Origin: Acidobacteriota bacterium
Lineage (GTDB): Bacteria; Acidobacteriota; Vicinamibacteria; Vicinamibacterales; UBA823
Direction: 5' to 3'
Length of the DNA stretch: 19,011 bases
Assembly: GCA_003509065.1 (NCBI GenBank)
Contig: DODG01000205.1
Coordinates: 1 to 19,011, forward strand
Shown here: positions 8,100 to 16,761 of the stretch, piece after piece
Layout: each line of letters starts with the position of its first letter
Numbering within the stretch: position 1 is the first letter of the stretch
Notes under the pieces: model-generated
What the model was told of the DNA's origin: nothing
Database searches by the model: none
What the model saw: the letters and a program-made list of their open reading frames with translations, nothing else
Position numbers and translations under genes: made by a program

Positions 8100-9533
8100 G
8101 TGCTCGGCCGCACGAAAAAAGTTCATTTCGTAGGTATTGGCGGTAGCGGTATGAGTGGTATTGCCGAACTGTTAATAACCCTGGGGTATGTGGTGAGCGG
8201 TTCTGACCTCCGATGTTGCGAGACGACGGACTTATTGGTCTCACTTGGCGCCACTGTGCATGAAGGTCACGACGCTAAGTTTGTTCACAATGCCGATGTG
8301 GTCGTCATGTCTGCCGCGATTGACTCAACGAATCCAGAAATTCAGGAAGCTCACCGATGTCAAATTCCTGTGATTCCACGTGCGGAAATGCTGGCGGAGC
8401 TCATGCGACTGCGCTATAGCATCGCTGTAGCAGGTTCACATGGCAAGACCTCCACTACATCAATGATTGCGTTCATGCTCGAACGTGCCAACCTGGATCC
8501 AACCGCTGTAATCGGTGGTCGATTAAGTAGTTTTGGAAGCAATGCGCGTGTCGGACAAGGGGATTACATGATTGTCGAAGCTGATGAGAGCGATCGATCG
8601 TTTTTACGACTCTCTCCATCAATTGCTGTGATCACCAATGTCGATGATGAACACATGGAAAGTTATGGCACGCTTGACCATCTATGTGATGCGTTTGTTA
8701 ACTTTGCTAACCGGGTGCCTTTCTATGGATTAGTGGCAGTATGTGCCGACGATGAAAGCTTACGGGAGCAGGCAAGCAGGATTTCACGGCGAGTAAGAAC
8801 TTATGGAGTTGATGCTCAGGATGCAGATCTTGTCGCGTTTGATATAGAAGAGCAAGCTTTCGGTTCGACATGCTCTGTGTCCTATAAACCGTTTGGCGAG
8901 CGTGAACGCGTGTTACTGGGAACGTTACGCCTCCAGGTGCCTGGTCTTCACAACATTCGAAATTCCTTGGCTGCCATGATCGTCGGACTGGAAATCGGTC
9001 TGAACTTCACACAGGTTACTGCAGCTTTAGCGGAGTTTTCTGGAGTGGAGCGTCGCTTTCAACGACTTGGGGAAGCTGATGGTGTGCTGGTGGTAGATGA
9101 TTACGGTCACCATCCTACTGAGATTGCAGCAGTGATGCATACTGCGCGTCAGCAGATCAAGCGTCGAATGCTTGTAGTGGTGCAACCTCACAGATTTACT
9201 CGAGTGAGTCGGTTAATGACCCAGTTCGGTTCAGTGCTGGCTGGTGCGGATGAGGTCATATTGACTGAGGTTTATGCTGCCGGTGAAACTCCGATGCCAG
9301 GCGCCACCTCTGAAGTGCTAGCAGAAGTGATAGGACAATTTAGCGAGTCACCGGTGCATCTAGTTAGATCGCTCGATGAGGTTGTCACCCGCGTGGGACA
9401 ACTGGCCAAACGCGGGGACCTCGTCATTACATTTGGTGCCGGTTCAATCAGTGGCGTTGCTGGTCGTATTGTTCATCACCTGCAGCAAAGACAGCGACAG
9501 GATGCTGATGTCATCGAGGCCAATTATGGGTGA
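8100..9533 (+). CDS. murC: UDP-N-acetylmuramate--L-alanine ligase (MurC)
   Basis: MurC starts stem-peptide assembly by joining L-alanine to UDP-MurNAc in the cytoplasm. The protein has 477 residues with a GTG start; GGAACGGA upstream could act as a ribosome-binding site. The N-terminal motif HFVGIGGSGMSGIAELL, the P-loop GSHGKT at about 112-117, EADESDRSF, ITNVDDEHMESYG, the GVERRFQ segment and DDYGHHPTEI are the recognised MurC series. It follows murG after 83 nt and precedes ftsQ by 12 nt. murB and ddl, which follow murC in many dcw clusters, are missing here. Confidence 0.97.
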   Translation: MLGRTKKVHFVGIGGSGMSGIAELLITLGYVVSGSDLRCCETTDLLVSLGATVHEGHDAKFVHNADVVVMSAAIDSTNPEIQEAHRCQIPVIPRAEMLAELMRLRYSIAVAGSHGKTSTTSMIAFMLERANLDPTAVIGGRLSSFGSNARVGQGDYMIVEADESDRSFLRLSPSIAVITNVDDEHMESYGTLDHLCDAFVNFANRVPFYGLVAVCADDESLREQASRISRRVRTYGVDAQDADLVAFDIEEQAFGSTCSVSYKPFGERERVLLGTLRLQVPGLHNIRNSLAAMIVGLEIGLNFTQVTAALAEFSGVERRFQRLGEADGVLVVDDYGHHPTEIAAVMHTARQQIKRRMLVVVQPHRFTRVSRLMTQFGSVLAGADEVILTEVYAAGETPMPGATSEVLAEVIGQFSESPVHLVRSLDEVVTRVGQLAKRGDLVITFGAGSISGVAGRIVHHLQQRQRQDADVIEANYG

Positions 9534-9545
9534 TAGAGATAGATT

Positions 9546-10388
9546 ATGACAGTCAGTGTACCAACAGATAAGCGGTTCAGGCGACGCACGCAGCTTCGAC
9601 CCAGTAAGAGGCGACGTGTGTTTACGGCGCGCTGGTGGCGCGTCCTCAAGGTAAGCGCGATATTCGTAATCGTTCTATTCGTGGGGTATCAAATCAAGGT
9701 ATTCGTACTTCAGATGCCAGTGCTGTCTATCGATCGAGTAATTGTGCGTGGGAATGTTCATCTTTCGACGGACGAAGCATTGAGCTTAGTTGATGGACTT
9801 CACGGGGAGAACATTTTCAGGACAGATCTTGAGCAGTGGCGGAATGCATTACTCGCTTCGCCATGGGTGAAAGACGCAACACTTCGCATCGTCATACCGT
9901 CGACTATCAAGATTTCTATTTCTGAGCGAGTACCCATGGCGTTGGGACGAATTGATGGACACTTATATTTAATTGATGACCAGGCACGATTGATAGCAGA
10001 GTACGGAACAGAGTACACCCATTTCGATTTGCCAGTCATAGATGGTTTATTGCACGAGACCTCTAACGGTCAGGTTGTAATCGACGATCAACGTTCACAT
10101 CTAACAATGCGTGTGATGAATGATTTAGAAACCCAACCTCGGATCGTGGGTCGGGTATCACAGATCGATGTTAGTAATCCATCGAATGTGGTCGTAATTC
10201 TCGATGATGATGAAGCATTAATCCATCTTGGAGTTAACCAATTTGCTGAGCGGCTACGATCGTACTTGGAGATGGTTACGGCACTTCGGGAAAAAGTTCC
10301 ACACATTGACTATGTTGATCTCCGGTTTGGCAATCGAGTCTATGTGCGCCCTGTCGGACTAGAGGGAGGCTCAAGTGTGCAACAGTAA
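9546..10388 (+). CDS. ftsQ: Cell division protein FtsQ / DivIB
   Basis: FtsQ is a bitopic membrane protein of the divisome that links cytoplasmic ring proteins to the septal synthases through FtsB and FtsL. The protein has 280 residues. A very basic N-terminal cytoplasmic tail (RFRRR, RPSKRRR) leads into one membrane segment at roughly 34-55. A POTRA domain follows from about residue 59 (IDRVIVRGNVHLSTDEA, NIFRTDLEQWRNALLASPWV, then PSTIKISISERVPMA). The FtsQ beta domain comes after it, including LYLIDDQARLI and the VDLRFGNRVYVRP end. Position between murC and ftsA is the usual one. Confidence 0.93.
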   Translation: MTVSVPTDKRFRRRTQLRPSKRRRVFTARWWRVLKVSAIFVIVLFVGYQIKVFVLQMPVLSIDRVIVRGNVHLSTDEALSLVDGLHGENIFRTDLEQWRNALLASPWVKDATLRIVIPSTIKISISERVPMALGRIDGHLYLIDDQARLIAEYGTEYTHFDLPVIDGLLHETSNGQVVIDDQRSHLTMRVMNDLETQPRIVGRVSQIDVSNPSNVVVILDDDEALIHLGVNQFAERLRSYLEMVTALREKVPHIDYVDLRFGNRVYVRPVGLEGGSSVQQ

Positions 10389-10418
10389 ACTGCCGGACAT
10401 GTTTGTAAGGGAGAACTC

Positions 10419-11651
10419 GTGGCAAGAAAAAACCGTTATCTCGTAGGACTCGATGTCGGGACATCGAAGATCGCTACTATTGTTGGAGAGGTGACTGAGG
10501 AGGGTAGTCTTGACATCGTCGGAGTCGGAACGGCGGAGTCTCAAGGTATTCGTCAGGGTGTAGTCGTTAATCTTGAGGTGGCTGTCCGGGCAGTGGACCG
10601 TTCAATCAAAGAGGCTGAGCAGACTGCAGGAATTGAGATCGACCGCGTCATTCTCGGTCTCTCTGGAGCACACATTAAAGGCTTCAACAGTCGTGGTGTT
10701 GTTTCTGTCGCTGGAAAAAATCGAGAAATCTTTACTGAAGATGTTGGTCGCGCGATTAAAGCTGCCCAAGAAATTGCTGTGCCAAGTGGTCGAGAAATTT
10801 TGCATGTGATAGTGCAAGATTTTGTTGTCGATGAACAGGATGGGATAACTAACCCAGTTGGAATGATCGGATCTCGACTTGAAGTAAATGTTCATATTGT
10901 TACAGGAAGCACATCATCAAAACAGAATATCGTCGCATGCGTAAACCAAGCGGGTGTGAAGGTGCAGACCTCGGTGCTTGAGCAGTTGGCGGCGAGTGAA
11001 GCAGTCTTGACGACTGACGAGAAAGAACTTGGGGTGGCACTCGTTGATATTGGGGGAGGCACGACTGACTTTACAGTGTTTGAGCGGGGTAGCATCTGGC
11101 ATACAGGGGTAATTGCAATTGGAGGGGACCATTTTACGACTGACCTGGCGGTTAGTTTGCGCACGCCGATACCAGACGCGGAGAAACTGAAGCAGCGTGC
11201 TGGGTGTGCACTCGCCGCGCTGATTGATGAAGAAGACCTGGTCGAAGTGTCAAGTGTTGGAGGACGAGCTCCTCGGACGATGCCGAAAAAAATACTTGCA
11301 GAAGTGTTGCAACCTCATGCAGAAGAAGTCTTTCATCACTTATGGGATGAGATTAGAAGGTCCGGTTACGAACGTTCATTAAACGCGGGAGTTGTGTTAA
11401 CTGGTGGTGGATCCAAGCTTGAAGGCATGGCCGAGATTGCTGAGCAAATTTTTGACCTGCCCATTCGACGTGGGTTTCCCGATGGAGTCGGAGGGCTCGC
11501 TGATCATGTGCAGGATCCCAGTTTTGCAACCGCAGTTGGACTTGCCATGTACGTGAATGGTGACGATGCTGCAGCACTACCTTCGATAGGATTGGGAATG
11601 TTTGGTGATTGGAGAGAACGCTTCGGTCGCATATTAAGAGATTTTTTTTAG
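10419..11651 (+). CDS. ftsA: Cell division protein FtsA, actin-like membrane anchor of FtsZ
   Basis: FtsA is an actin-fold ATPase that tethers FtsZ to the membrane and recruits later division proteins. The protein has 410 residues with a GTG start, preceded by a strong ribosome-binding site (AAGGGAGA at about 10407-10414). The phosphate-binding loop [15 protein letters not shown] lies at the N-terminus, the second actin-type loop is [13 protein letters not shown], and [13 protein letters not shown] is the adenosine motif. The C-terminus ends in [17 protein letters not shown], a plausible amphipathic membrane-targeting helix. It lies 30 nt after ftsQ and 37 nt before ftsZ. Confidence 0.97.
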   Translation: MARKNRYLVGLDVGTSKIATIVGEVTEEGSLDIVGVGTAESQGIRQGVVVNLEVAVRAVDRSIKEAEQTAGIEIDRVILGLSGAHIKGFNSRGVVSVAGKNREIFTEDVGRAIKAAQEIAVPSGREILHVIVQDFVVDEQDGITNPVGMIGSRLEVNVHIVTGSTSSKQNIVACVNQAGVKVQTSVLEQLAASEAVLTTDEKELGVALVDIGGGTTDFTVFERGSIWHTGVIAIGGDHFTTDLAVSLRTPIPDAEKLKQRAGCALAALIDEEDLVEVSSVGGRAPRTMPKKILAEVLQPHAEEVFHHLWDEIRRSGYERSLNAGVVLTGGGSKLEGMAEIAEQIFDLPIRRGFPDGVGGLADHVQDPSFATAVGLAMYVNGDDAAALPSIGLGMFGDWRERFGRILRDFF

Positions 11652-11688
11652 GGTCATTGGGTATCTAGTGAGGCGTGGAGATCGAATT

Positions 11689-12867
11689 ATGACTGATGTG
11701 CAAACACATGACAGCAATGGGCAGCATTCGCCAAGACCGGGTTCACGTATAACCCTAGCTGATGGGAATCGCGAGGGTGTGAAGATTTCGGTAATAGGTG
11801 TCGGTGGTGGCGGCGGAAATGCAGTTAACCGAATGGTGGCGTCAGAGTTGCAGGGTGTTCACTTCGTTGCGGCAAATACGGATATCCAAGCTCTGAAAGG
11901 TAACTCGGCTGCGACGAAACTACAGCTGGGTCACAAGGTAACCAAAGGACTCGGAGCTGGCGCTGATCCTAATCTTGGCCGTCAAGCGGCTCTAGAGGAC
12001 ACCGAAAAGCTTTTGCAGACGCTTGATGGGGCAGACATGGTGTTTGTTGCAGCTGGTCTCGGTGGTGGTACTGGAACCGGCGCCGCGCCAGTCATTGCTA
12101 GTTTAGCTAGTGAGCTTGGTGCTTTGACTATTGCGATTGTGACTAAACCATTCGGATTTGAAGGAAAGACGCGTGCGTTACAAGCTGAGCGTGGACTCGA
12201 TGCTCTTAAAGACGTAGTCGATTCAGTCATCACGATACCCAATGAGAGATTGCTGGCAAGTACTAGTCCTTCGACATCCCTCGTGAAGGCCTTTGCGAAG
12301 GCGGATGATGTGTTGCGTCTGGCAGTGCAAGGTATTTCTGATCTGATTCTTGTGCCTGGGCTCATAAATCTCGATTTTGCTGACGTGACGACGGTAATGC
12401 ACAAGGCGGGCATTGCTATTATGGGTACCGGTACTGGCGAGGGTAGTTCGCGAGCCAAAGATGCAGCTAACGAGGCTATTGCGAGTCCATTACTGGAGCA
12501 TGATTGTATGAAAGGGGCACACGGGGTCATGTTTAATGTCACGGGTGGTTCTGACTTGTCGTTAATCGAAATCGGGGACGCGTCAGCTATCATTCATGAA
12601 GCTGCGCACGAAGATGCCAATATTATTTTTGGTGCTGTGATTGATCCCAAGATGGGTAAACAAGTCAAAATTACGGTAATCGCTACCGGTTTTGAAGGTG
12701 GGGTTATCGCGCAGAGCTCCAGCTCTACGCCTGTTGATCTTCAAAATTATTCTGCATGGCGATCTGACGCACGCGCAACGCAGACGACGAATGAATTGCT
12801 ACGCCCATCAGGTTCAAAAAAATTAGGATCGTCAAGGCGAACCTCACGCAACGACTATCGGGATTGA
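11689..12867 (+). CDS. ftsZ: Cell division protein FtsZ (tubulin homologue), non-canonical C-terminus
   Basis: FtsZ is the GTP-dependent polymer that forms the division ring. With the ATG at 11689 the protein has 392 residues; GGAG at 11677-11680 is a good ribosome-binding site. An in-frame GTG at 11668 would add seven residues but is less well supported. The nucleotide loop [13 protein letters not shown] is at 37-49, the tubulin signature GGGTGTG at 125-131, and the T7 catalytic loop NLDFAD at 227-232. The globular domain runs to about residue 345, followed by a polar linker. The visible end ([16 protein letters not shown]) is basic and polar and lacks the usual D-[IV]-P-x-F-[LI]-R type peptide that binds FtsA and other partners. 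See the separate finding on the sequence past the TGA. Confidence 0.96.
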   Translation: MTDVQTHDSNGQHSPRPGSRITLADGNREGVKISVIGVGGGGGNAVNRMVASELQGVHFVAANTDIQALKGNSAATKLQLGHKVTKGLGAGADPNLGRQAALEDTEKLLQTLDGADMVFVAAGLGGGTGTGAAPVIASLASELGALTIAIVTKPFGFEGKTRALQAERGLDALKDVVDSVITIPNERLLASTSPSTSLVKAFAKADDVLRLAVQGISDLILVPGLINLDFADVTTVMHKAGIAIMGTGTGEGSSRAKDAANEAIASPLLEHDCMKGAHGVMFNVTGGSDLSLIEIGDASAIIHEAAHEDANIIFGAVIDPKMGKQVKITVIATGFEGGVIAQSSSSTPVDLQNYSAWRSDARATQTTNELLRPSGSKKLGSSRRTSRNDYRD

Positions 12868-13080
12868 AACATGCGAGTGCCTGCGTCGATAAACGGACCG
12901 TGGACAATAGACTCCTATAAAGACATGGCTTGCCCTGCTGGAACTCCTCCAAGATGTTCACCTTGACGTGATACAGTAATTTGATGCACTGCCACCACGA
13001 GTAAGGTGTCGCAGTTGCCGTTAGTTCTAGTACGCGCATGTGCGCCTACGCCAACAGCGTTCCGTTACCTCCGCTTGAAC

Positions 13081-14823
13081 ATGTCTATTTGGCAGCAGCG
13101 ATTAGATTTTCAACACCTACTATCTCTTGAAAGGGGCTGCATCAAAAAGCCTTTCGGAGGTCGGTTGCGTGTTGTGCTCGCTTTTCCCAACACGTATCAC
13201 GTAGGAATGTCTAATCTAGGATTCCAGACGGTTTATAAGTTATTTAATGCGGATCCAGATGTTGTCTGTGAACGCACCTTTCTTCCTCCAAAACAAGCAT
13301 TACAGACGGCCATCCAATCTCGAACCCCATTACTTACACTTGAGTCCCAGTCGTATGTCGGTGATTTCGACATGCTGGCAATTTCTTTATCTTTTGAGTG
13401 GGACTATCCCAACGTCCTGACTTTGTTACGCTTGTCTGGTATACCGCTTTACGCTGAGGACCGTGGCGAGCGTCACCCTTTGGTGGTTCTTGGCGGTGCG
13501 GTTACTTTCCTGAATCCAGAACCACTCGCGCCGTTTATCGATGTTGTGGCAGCAGGAGAGGGTGAGGTGTTGGTGCCTCCTTTGGTTGAGGCTGCATCCA
13601 TGGCCAGTCGCCGTGACGGCCTACGTACACTCGCGTCCCAACGGGGCTTTTATGTTCCTACCTTTTATGATGTGTCCTATGGTGAAGATAATTGTGTTGC
13701 ACGTTGGGTTCCACATGTAAATACAGGGGCGCCACCCACTGTGCATAAAGCAGCTGTGAAGACCACTGAGGCTCTCGACCCCCCCCACACTGTTATTTTT
13801 ACGCCACAGACAGAATTTGGCTCACGATTTCTCGTTGAGGTCGTGCGAGGTTGCGCCAAACTGTGCCGGTTTTGTTGGGCAGGTTATAACTATCTTCCGG
13901 TTCGTGCGTTTCCCACGGAGCGTATCCTGTCGCTGGCTGAAGAAGCAAGAACGTATGCCAATCGAGTTGGACTGGTCTCGATTGCATTGTGTGATCATCC
14001 CGAAATAGAAACGATTTTGACTCGATTGCTTGGGATGGGCTACACGATTAGCCCAGCCTCATTACGCCTCGATGACCTTACTCCAGAAATTATTAAACTG
14101 CTTCACGAAAGCGGTGAACGGAGCGTGACGATTGCTCCAGAAACTGGATCGGATCGATTACGTCGAGTCATTAATAAGAACATTACAAATGAGCAGATTT
14201 TGGATCGGGCAGATCTTATTTTTTCGTCTGGTATTGAAAATCTCAAGCTTTACTACATGATCGGACTTCCCACCGAAACAGACGATGATTTGGAAGCAAT
14301 TCGCGATCTCACACTCAAGATACGAGACGTAATGTTGAAACATGCTAGGAAGCGTGGACGCTCCGGACGGATTACAGCGAGTGTGAATCCTTTTGTGCCG
14401 AAGCCTGGAACCGCATATCAGTGGCTACCGATGACTCCCTCGGCAACAATCGCTCGACGCGCGAAACGTCTTCGATCTCTCATGAAAAGTATTTCGAACG
14501 TGTACGTCAACATAAAATCAGACCGCCAGGCATACTATCAAGCACTTCTGTCGCTTGGAGATCGCCGCATTGCTCCGGTTATCGAGATAGCGGCTTCTAA
14601 TGGTGGTGATTGGCGAGCGGCGCTTGCGGCGACGAAAGTAGATGCTGATGATTGGGTGCTTCGCGACCGGAGTAAAGACCTGACTTTGCCATGGGATATC
14701 ATCGACGGCGGACAGAAGGAGTCGTTTTTTCGTTCAGAAATGGAGAAATCTCTGCATGGTGAAAGCACCTTACCAAGAAATGTCAGTTCTGAGACGATTC
14801 AGCTTACGCCAGCGCTGAAATAG
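13081..14823 (+). CDS. Radical SAM protein with N-terminal B12-binding-like domain (TIGR03960-like)
   Basis: This is a 580-residue radical SAM enzyme of unknown reaction. The N-terminal part (RVVLAFPNTYHVGMSNLGF, then VVLGGAVTFLNPEPLAPFID and GEGE) resembles the cobalamin-binding-like domain in front of many radical SAM enzymes. The cluster motif is C258-x3-C262-x2-C265 (CAKLCRFC), followed by VRAFPTERIL. ITIAPETGSDRLR-type text (VTIAPETGSDRLRRVINKN) and the substrate-barrel segment LKLYYMIGLPTETDDD are also standard. The C-terminal LPWDIIDGG followed by FFRSE matches the TIGR03960 style. The frame is open back to a GTG at 13006, but those 25 residues look unrelated and neither start has a clear ribosome-binding site. 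In some bacteria this family pairs with a TIGR03936 (DUF2344) partner; none is present here. It lies 213 nt after ftsZ and converges on acpS. Confidence 0.85.
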   Translation: MSIWQQRLDFQHLLSLERGCIKKPFGGRLRVVLAFPNTYHVGMSNLGFQTVYKLFNADPDVVCERTFLPPKQALQTAIQSRTPLLTLESQSYVGDFDMLAISLSFEWDYPNVLTLLRLSGIPLYAEDRGERHPLVVLGGAVTFLNPEPLAPFIDVVAAGEGEVLVPPLVEAASMASRRDGLRTLASQRGFYVPTFYDVSYGEDNCVARWVPHVNTGAPPTVHKAAVKTTEALDPPHTVIFTPQTEFGSRFLVEVVRGCAKLCRFCWAGYNYLPVRAFPTERILSLAEEARTYANRVGLVSIALCDHPEIETILTRLLGMGYTISPASLRLDDLTPEIIKLLHESGERSVTIAPETGSDRLRRVINKNITNEQILDRADLIFSSGIENLKLYYMIGLPTETDDDLEAIRDLTLKIRDVMLKHARKRGRSGRITASVNPFVPKPGTAYQWLPMTPSATIARRAKRLRSLMKSISNVYVNIKSDRQAYYQALLSLGDRRIAPVIEIAASNGGDWRAALAATKVDADDWVLRDRSKDLTLPWDIIDGGQKESFFRSEMEKSLHGESTLPRNVSSETIQLTPALK

Positions 14824-14836
14824 CAGAATTGAAACA

Positions 14837-15217
14837 TCAGGGACCTAGCAGGAGGACTTGGGCCAGGGCGAGCGTGTCTGAGTGCGTGATCGTCAAGAGT
14901 ATGTCATTCGCGCCAAGCTGTTTAGCATGCTTGGCAGCCCCCGCATGCAATTTGATTCGTGGCGCTCCTCCTTGTCTGACAACTTCAATATCCTGCCATA
15001 GGACGCCATGAGAATGACCCGTGCCGAGGGCTTTCATGGTCGCTTCCTTTGCCGAGAAACGTCCAGCTAAATGCGGTATTGGGTTACGTCGTTTCTGGCA
15101 ATATTCGATCTCGTGTTTCGTGAAGATGCGGTGTAAGAATCGATTTCCAAACCGTGAACACACTCGTTCAATTCGAGGAATGTCTGTGGCATCTAAACCA
15201 ACACCGATCACTCTCAT
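14837..15217 (-). CDS. acpS: Holo-[acyl-carrier-protein] synthase (AcpS)
   Basis: AcpS transfers 4'-phosphopantetheine from coenzyme A to apo-acyl carrier protein, activating it for fatty acid synthesis. The 126-residue length is right for the stand-alone bacterial enzyme. MRVIGVGLDATDIPRIERV at the N-terminus contains the metal-binding aspartate (D9), and GRFSAKEATMKALGTG carries the second ligand (E58). LTITHSD near the C-terminus is the third family motif. A GTG at 15226 in the same frame would add three residues; the ATG at 15217 gives the usual family start. It is the last gene of the minus-strand block, 18 nt after the RNase H gene. Confidence 0.96.
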   Translation of the reverse strand: MRVIGVGLDATDIPRIERVCSRFGNRFLHRIFTKHEIEYCQKRRNPIPHLAGRFSAKEATMKALGTGHSHGVLWQDIEVVRQGGAPRIKLHAGAAKHAKQLGANDILLTITHSDTLALAQVLLLGP

Positions 15218-15235
15218 AGCAAACACTCTAGATTA

Positions 15236-15646
15236 TTAATCAGTAATTGCCTTGGCTTGGTCCATGGCTAAATTAGCCAGACGGTCTGCGTTAACATTCA
15301 TTTCTCTTGGTACATGTTCGAAGTTGATATGGCCGAGCTGGTCGACTAATTCGCAGGCTTCTTTATAAAGTAAGCGCAGGCCACTGTGTCGCACCCGGTA
15401 TTCTCCGCGCATCTGGCGTACAAGGAGCTGTGAGTCGGAACGAATGATTGCGTCTCGATATTCATGGCTTAGAATATAACGAAGGGCTGCAAGAAGGCCA
15501 CGGTACTCAGCCACATTATTCGTAGCGACACCGACCGACTCATACAATTCATCACACAGAGTTCCGTCGGGACGCTCGATGCGCACTCCATAGCCTGCTA
15601 ACCCTGGATTGCCACGTGACCCACCGTCTATATATGCGACTACCAT
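15236..15646 (-). CDS. rnhA: Ribonuclease HI family protein
   Basis: This is a 136-residue RNase H fold protein that should cleave the RNA strand of RNA:DNA hybrids. The four acidic catalytic positions are present: D7 in YIDGGSRGNPG, E47 in NNVAEYRGL, D71 in RSDSQLLV, and D121 in NADRLAN. It lacks the long basic handle loop of E. coli RNase HI and is closer to the short 'reverse-transcriptase-like' subgroup found in many bacteria and archaea (YpeP/YpdQ-like). The symbol is therefore provisional. It sits between the zinc-ribbon gene (91-nt gap) and acpS. No good ribosome-binding site is visible before its ATG. Confidence 0.9.
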   Translation of the reverse strand: MVVAYIDGGSRGNPGLAGYGVRIERPDGTLCDELYESVGVATNNVAEYRGLLAALRYILSHEYRDAIIRSDSQLLVRQMRGEYRVRHSGLRLLYKEACELVDQLGHINFEHVPREMNVNADRLANLAMDQAKAITD

Positions 15647-15675
15647 GATTTAGCTAGGCGTCGAAATAATGCGCC

Positions 15676-15704
15676 AATGTAATTCACGTTAAAACTGATC
15701 TCAA
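15676..15704 (-). promoter_or_regulatory. Candidate sigma-70-type promoter upstream of the RNase H gene
   Basis: Reading the minus strand, TTGAGA (15704-15699) is followed after exactly 17 nt by TACATT (15681-15676), about 30 nt before the ATG of the RNase H gene. Both hexamers match the consensus only partly. The gap to the upstream zinc-ribbon gene is large enough for a promoter. This is a weak pattern match and could be chance. Confidence 0.25.
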
Positions 15705-15737
15705 CGGTTATAGTGCAACCCTTGATCAACCATGCAT

Positions 15738-16442
15738 TCACTCTTGGAAATAGAGAATTCGTTGGCAGCTATCACATTGAATTAATGCATTGTTGAGTCT
15801 TAAATCATTAAACACCTGCGGACGTAGGCGCACGTTACAGTATGTGCAGAGCCCCTCCCGTGCTTCCACCACGGCGATGCCCTGTCGCTGGTGCGAGATA
15901 TGCTCAAATAGCGCAAGGGCACGTGACTCAGTCGTACTAGCCACTGTCGAACGAGTATCTGATTTCTGTTGTAGTTCGGTTTGAAGTTTGACCTTTTCAG
16001 ACTCACATACAGTTGTTTCTTTTTTCGTTTTGGCTTCTTCGGCTTTCAAAGCTGCTTCGGCCTCTGTTACGGCAGACGTAAGTTCATCCGCAGCCAGCAT
16101 GAGTTCAAGAATTCGATCTTCAGCATGACTCACTTTATTTTCAGAAGCTGCAATTTGTTTTTGTATCGCCCACAACTCTTTGTTCGTTTTAACCGCCAGT
16201 GTCTGTTCTTTGAACTTGCTAAGCTGACTTTGTGCGGCTGCAAGGTCATTTTCGACATCGGTGCGGACGCGTTTGTTATCCGCAAGAGTGTCCTGTGCGG
16301 TCACTAATGTGGCCCGACTTCTCTCAAGAGTGTCTTGCGAGCTGGCGAGTTGTGAAGGAATGGCTTCGATACGCTGCCGAATTTTTTCGGTCGCAGTATC
16401 GATTTGCTGTAAGCGAATTAAGTGTTCGAGATCTGACAACAT
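15738..16442 (-). CDS. Coiled-coil C4-type zinc ribbon protein (COG1579 family)
   Basis: This is a 234-residue protein of the COG1579 type, whose exact role is not settled. From about residue 15 to 180 it is a long charged helix region rich in Glu, Gln, Lys and Ala with heptad character, so an antiparallel coiled coil is expected. The C-terminus is a four-cysteine zinc ribbon: C199-x2-C202 and C223-x2-C226. ALFEHISHQRQGIAVVEAREGLC before the first pair and VFNDLRLNNALIQC between the pairs are typical of the family. A TTG at 16463 in the same frame would add seven residues; I chose the ATG because MLSDLEHLIRLQQID is the usual start. Family members are proposed to act with nucleic acids, but nothing here proves it. 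Confidence 0.88.
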   Translation of the reverse strand: MLSDLEHLIRLQQIDTATEKIRQRIEAIPSQLASSQDTLERSRATLVTAQDTLADNKRVRTDVENDLAAAQSQLSKFKEQTLAVKTNKELWAIQKQIAASENKVSHAEDRILELMLAADELTSAVTEAEAALKAEEAKTKKETTVCESEKVKLQTELQQKSDTRSTVASTTESRALALFEHISHQRQGIAVVEAREGLCTYCNVRLRPQVFNDLRLNNALIQCDSCQRILYFQE

Positions 16443-16673
16443 CGGAGAATGTGAACGTTGCAACCGGAGAAACTCGGAACGACTCCCTGCATACGAGTAA
16501 GTCTCAATATCTTATGCTCGAAAGCAGCAACAGGGCTCGCCCTTCTCGGTGGGTTACTGACTGACATAATCCTGTATTCTCTCAGGTTCGTTAGCTGAAG
16601 TCGACCCAGAGATTTGATTCACTGCTGTTTTGACTTTGAGTTACTAAATGGAACCTGTATTGCAAGGCAGAAA

Positions 16674-16749
16674 TGGTGGGCCCACCAGGATTCGAACCTG
16701 GGACGGACCGGTTATGAGCCGGTGGCTCTGACCGCTGAGCTATGGGCCC
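16674..16749 (-). tRNA. tRNA with CAT anticodon, probably tRNA-Ile2 (lysidine type); elongator tRNA-Met possible
   Basis: The minus strand folds into a complete 76-nt cloverleaf with an encoded CCA end. The 7-bp acceptor stem (GGGCCCA with TGGGCCC) is perfect, the discriminator is A, the D arm is GCTC/GAGC, the anticodon stem is ACCGG/CCGGT with loop CTCATAA, and the T arm is CCAGG-TTCGAAT-CCTGG. The anticodon is CAT. It is not an initiator, because position 1 pairs normally and the anticodon stem lacks the three G-C pairs next to the loop. The C4-G69 and C5-G68 pairs with A37 and A38 match the known recognition set of TilS lysidine synthetase, so I lean to isoleucine (AUA codons). The choice against methionine is an inference. 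Confidence 0.95.
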
Positions 16750-16761
16750 TAGAATTCTCTT

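Noticed and set aside
11982..12593. Antisense ORF of 203 codons opposite ftsZ
   Set aside because: It lies wholly within the well-supported ftsZ gene, has a low-complexity Ser/Ala/Pro-rich composition typical of a reverse-frame shadow, and shows no recognisable domain.
12959..13008. CACCTT / AAGGTG inverted repeat between ftsZ and the radical SAM gene
   Set aside because: The stem is only 6 bp with a 38-nt loop and no T-run, which is within chance expectation.
15981..16307. 108-codon plus-strand ORF opposite the zinc-ribbon gene
   Set aside because: It is rich in Phe, Cys and Leu because it reads the complement of a Glu/Lys-rich coiled coil, and has no support as a gene.
16532..16543. Small GC-rich hairpin (AGGG/CCCT) downstream of the tRNA on the minus strand
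   Set aside because: The stem is 4-5 bp with no T-run after it, too weak to call a terminator.
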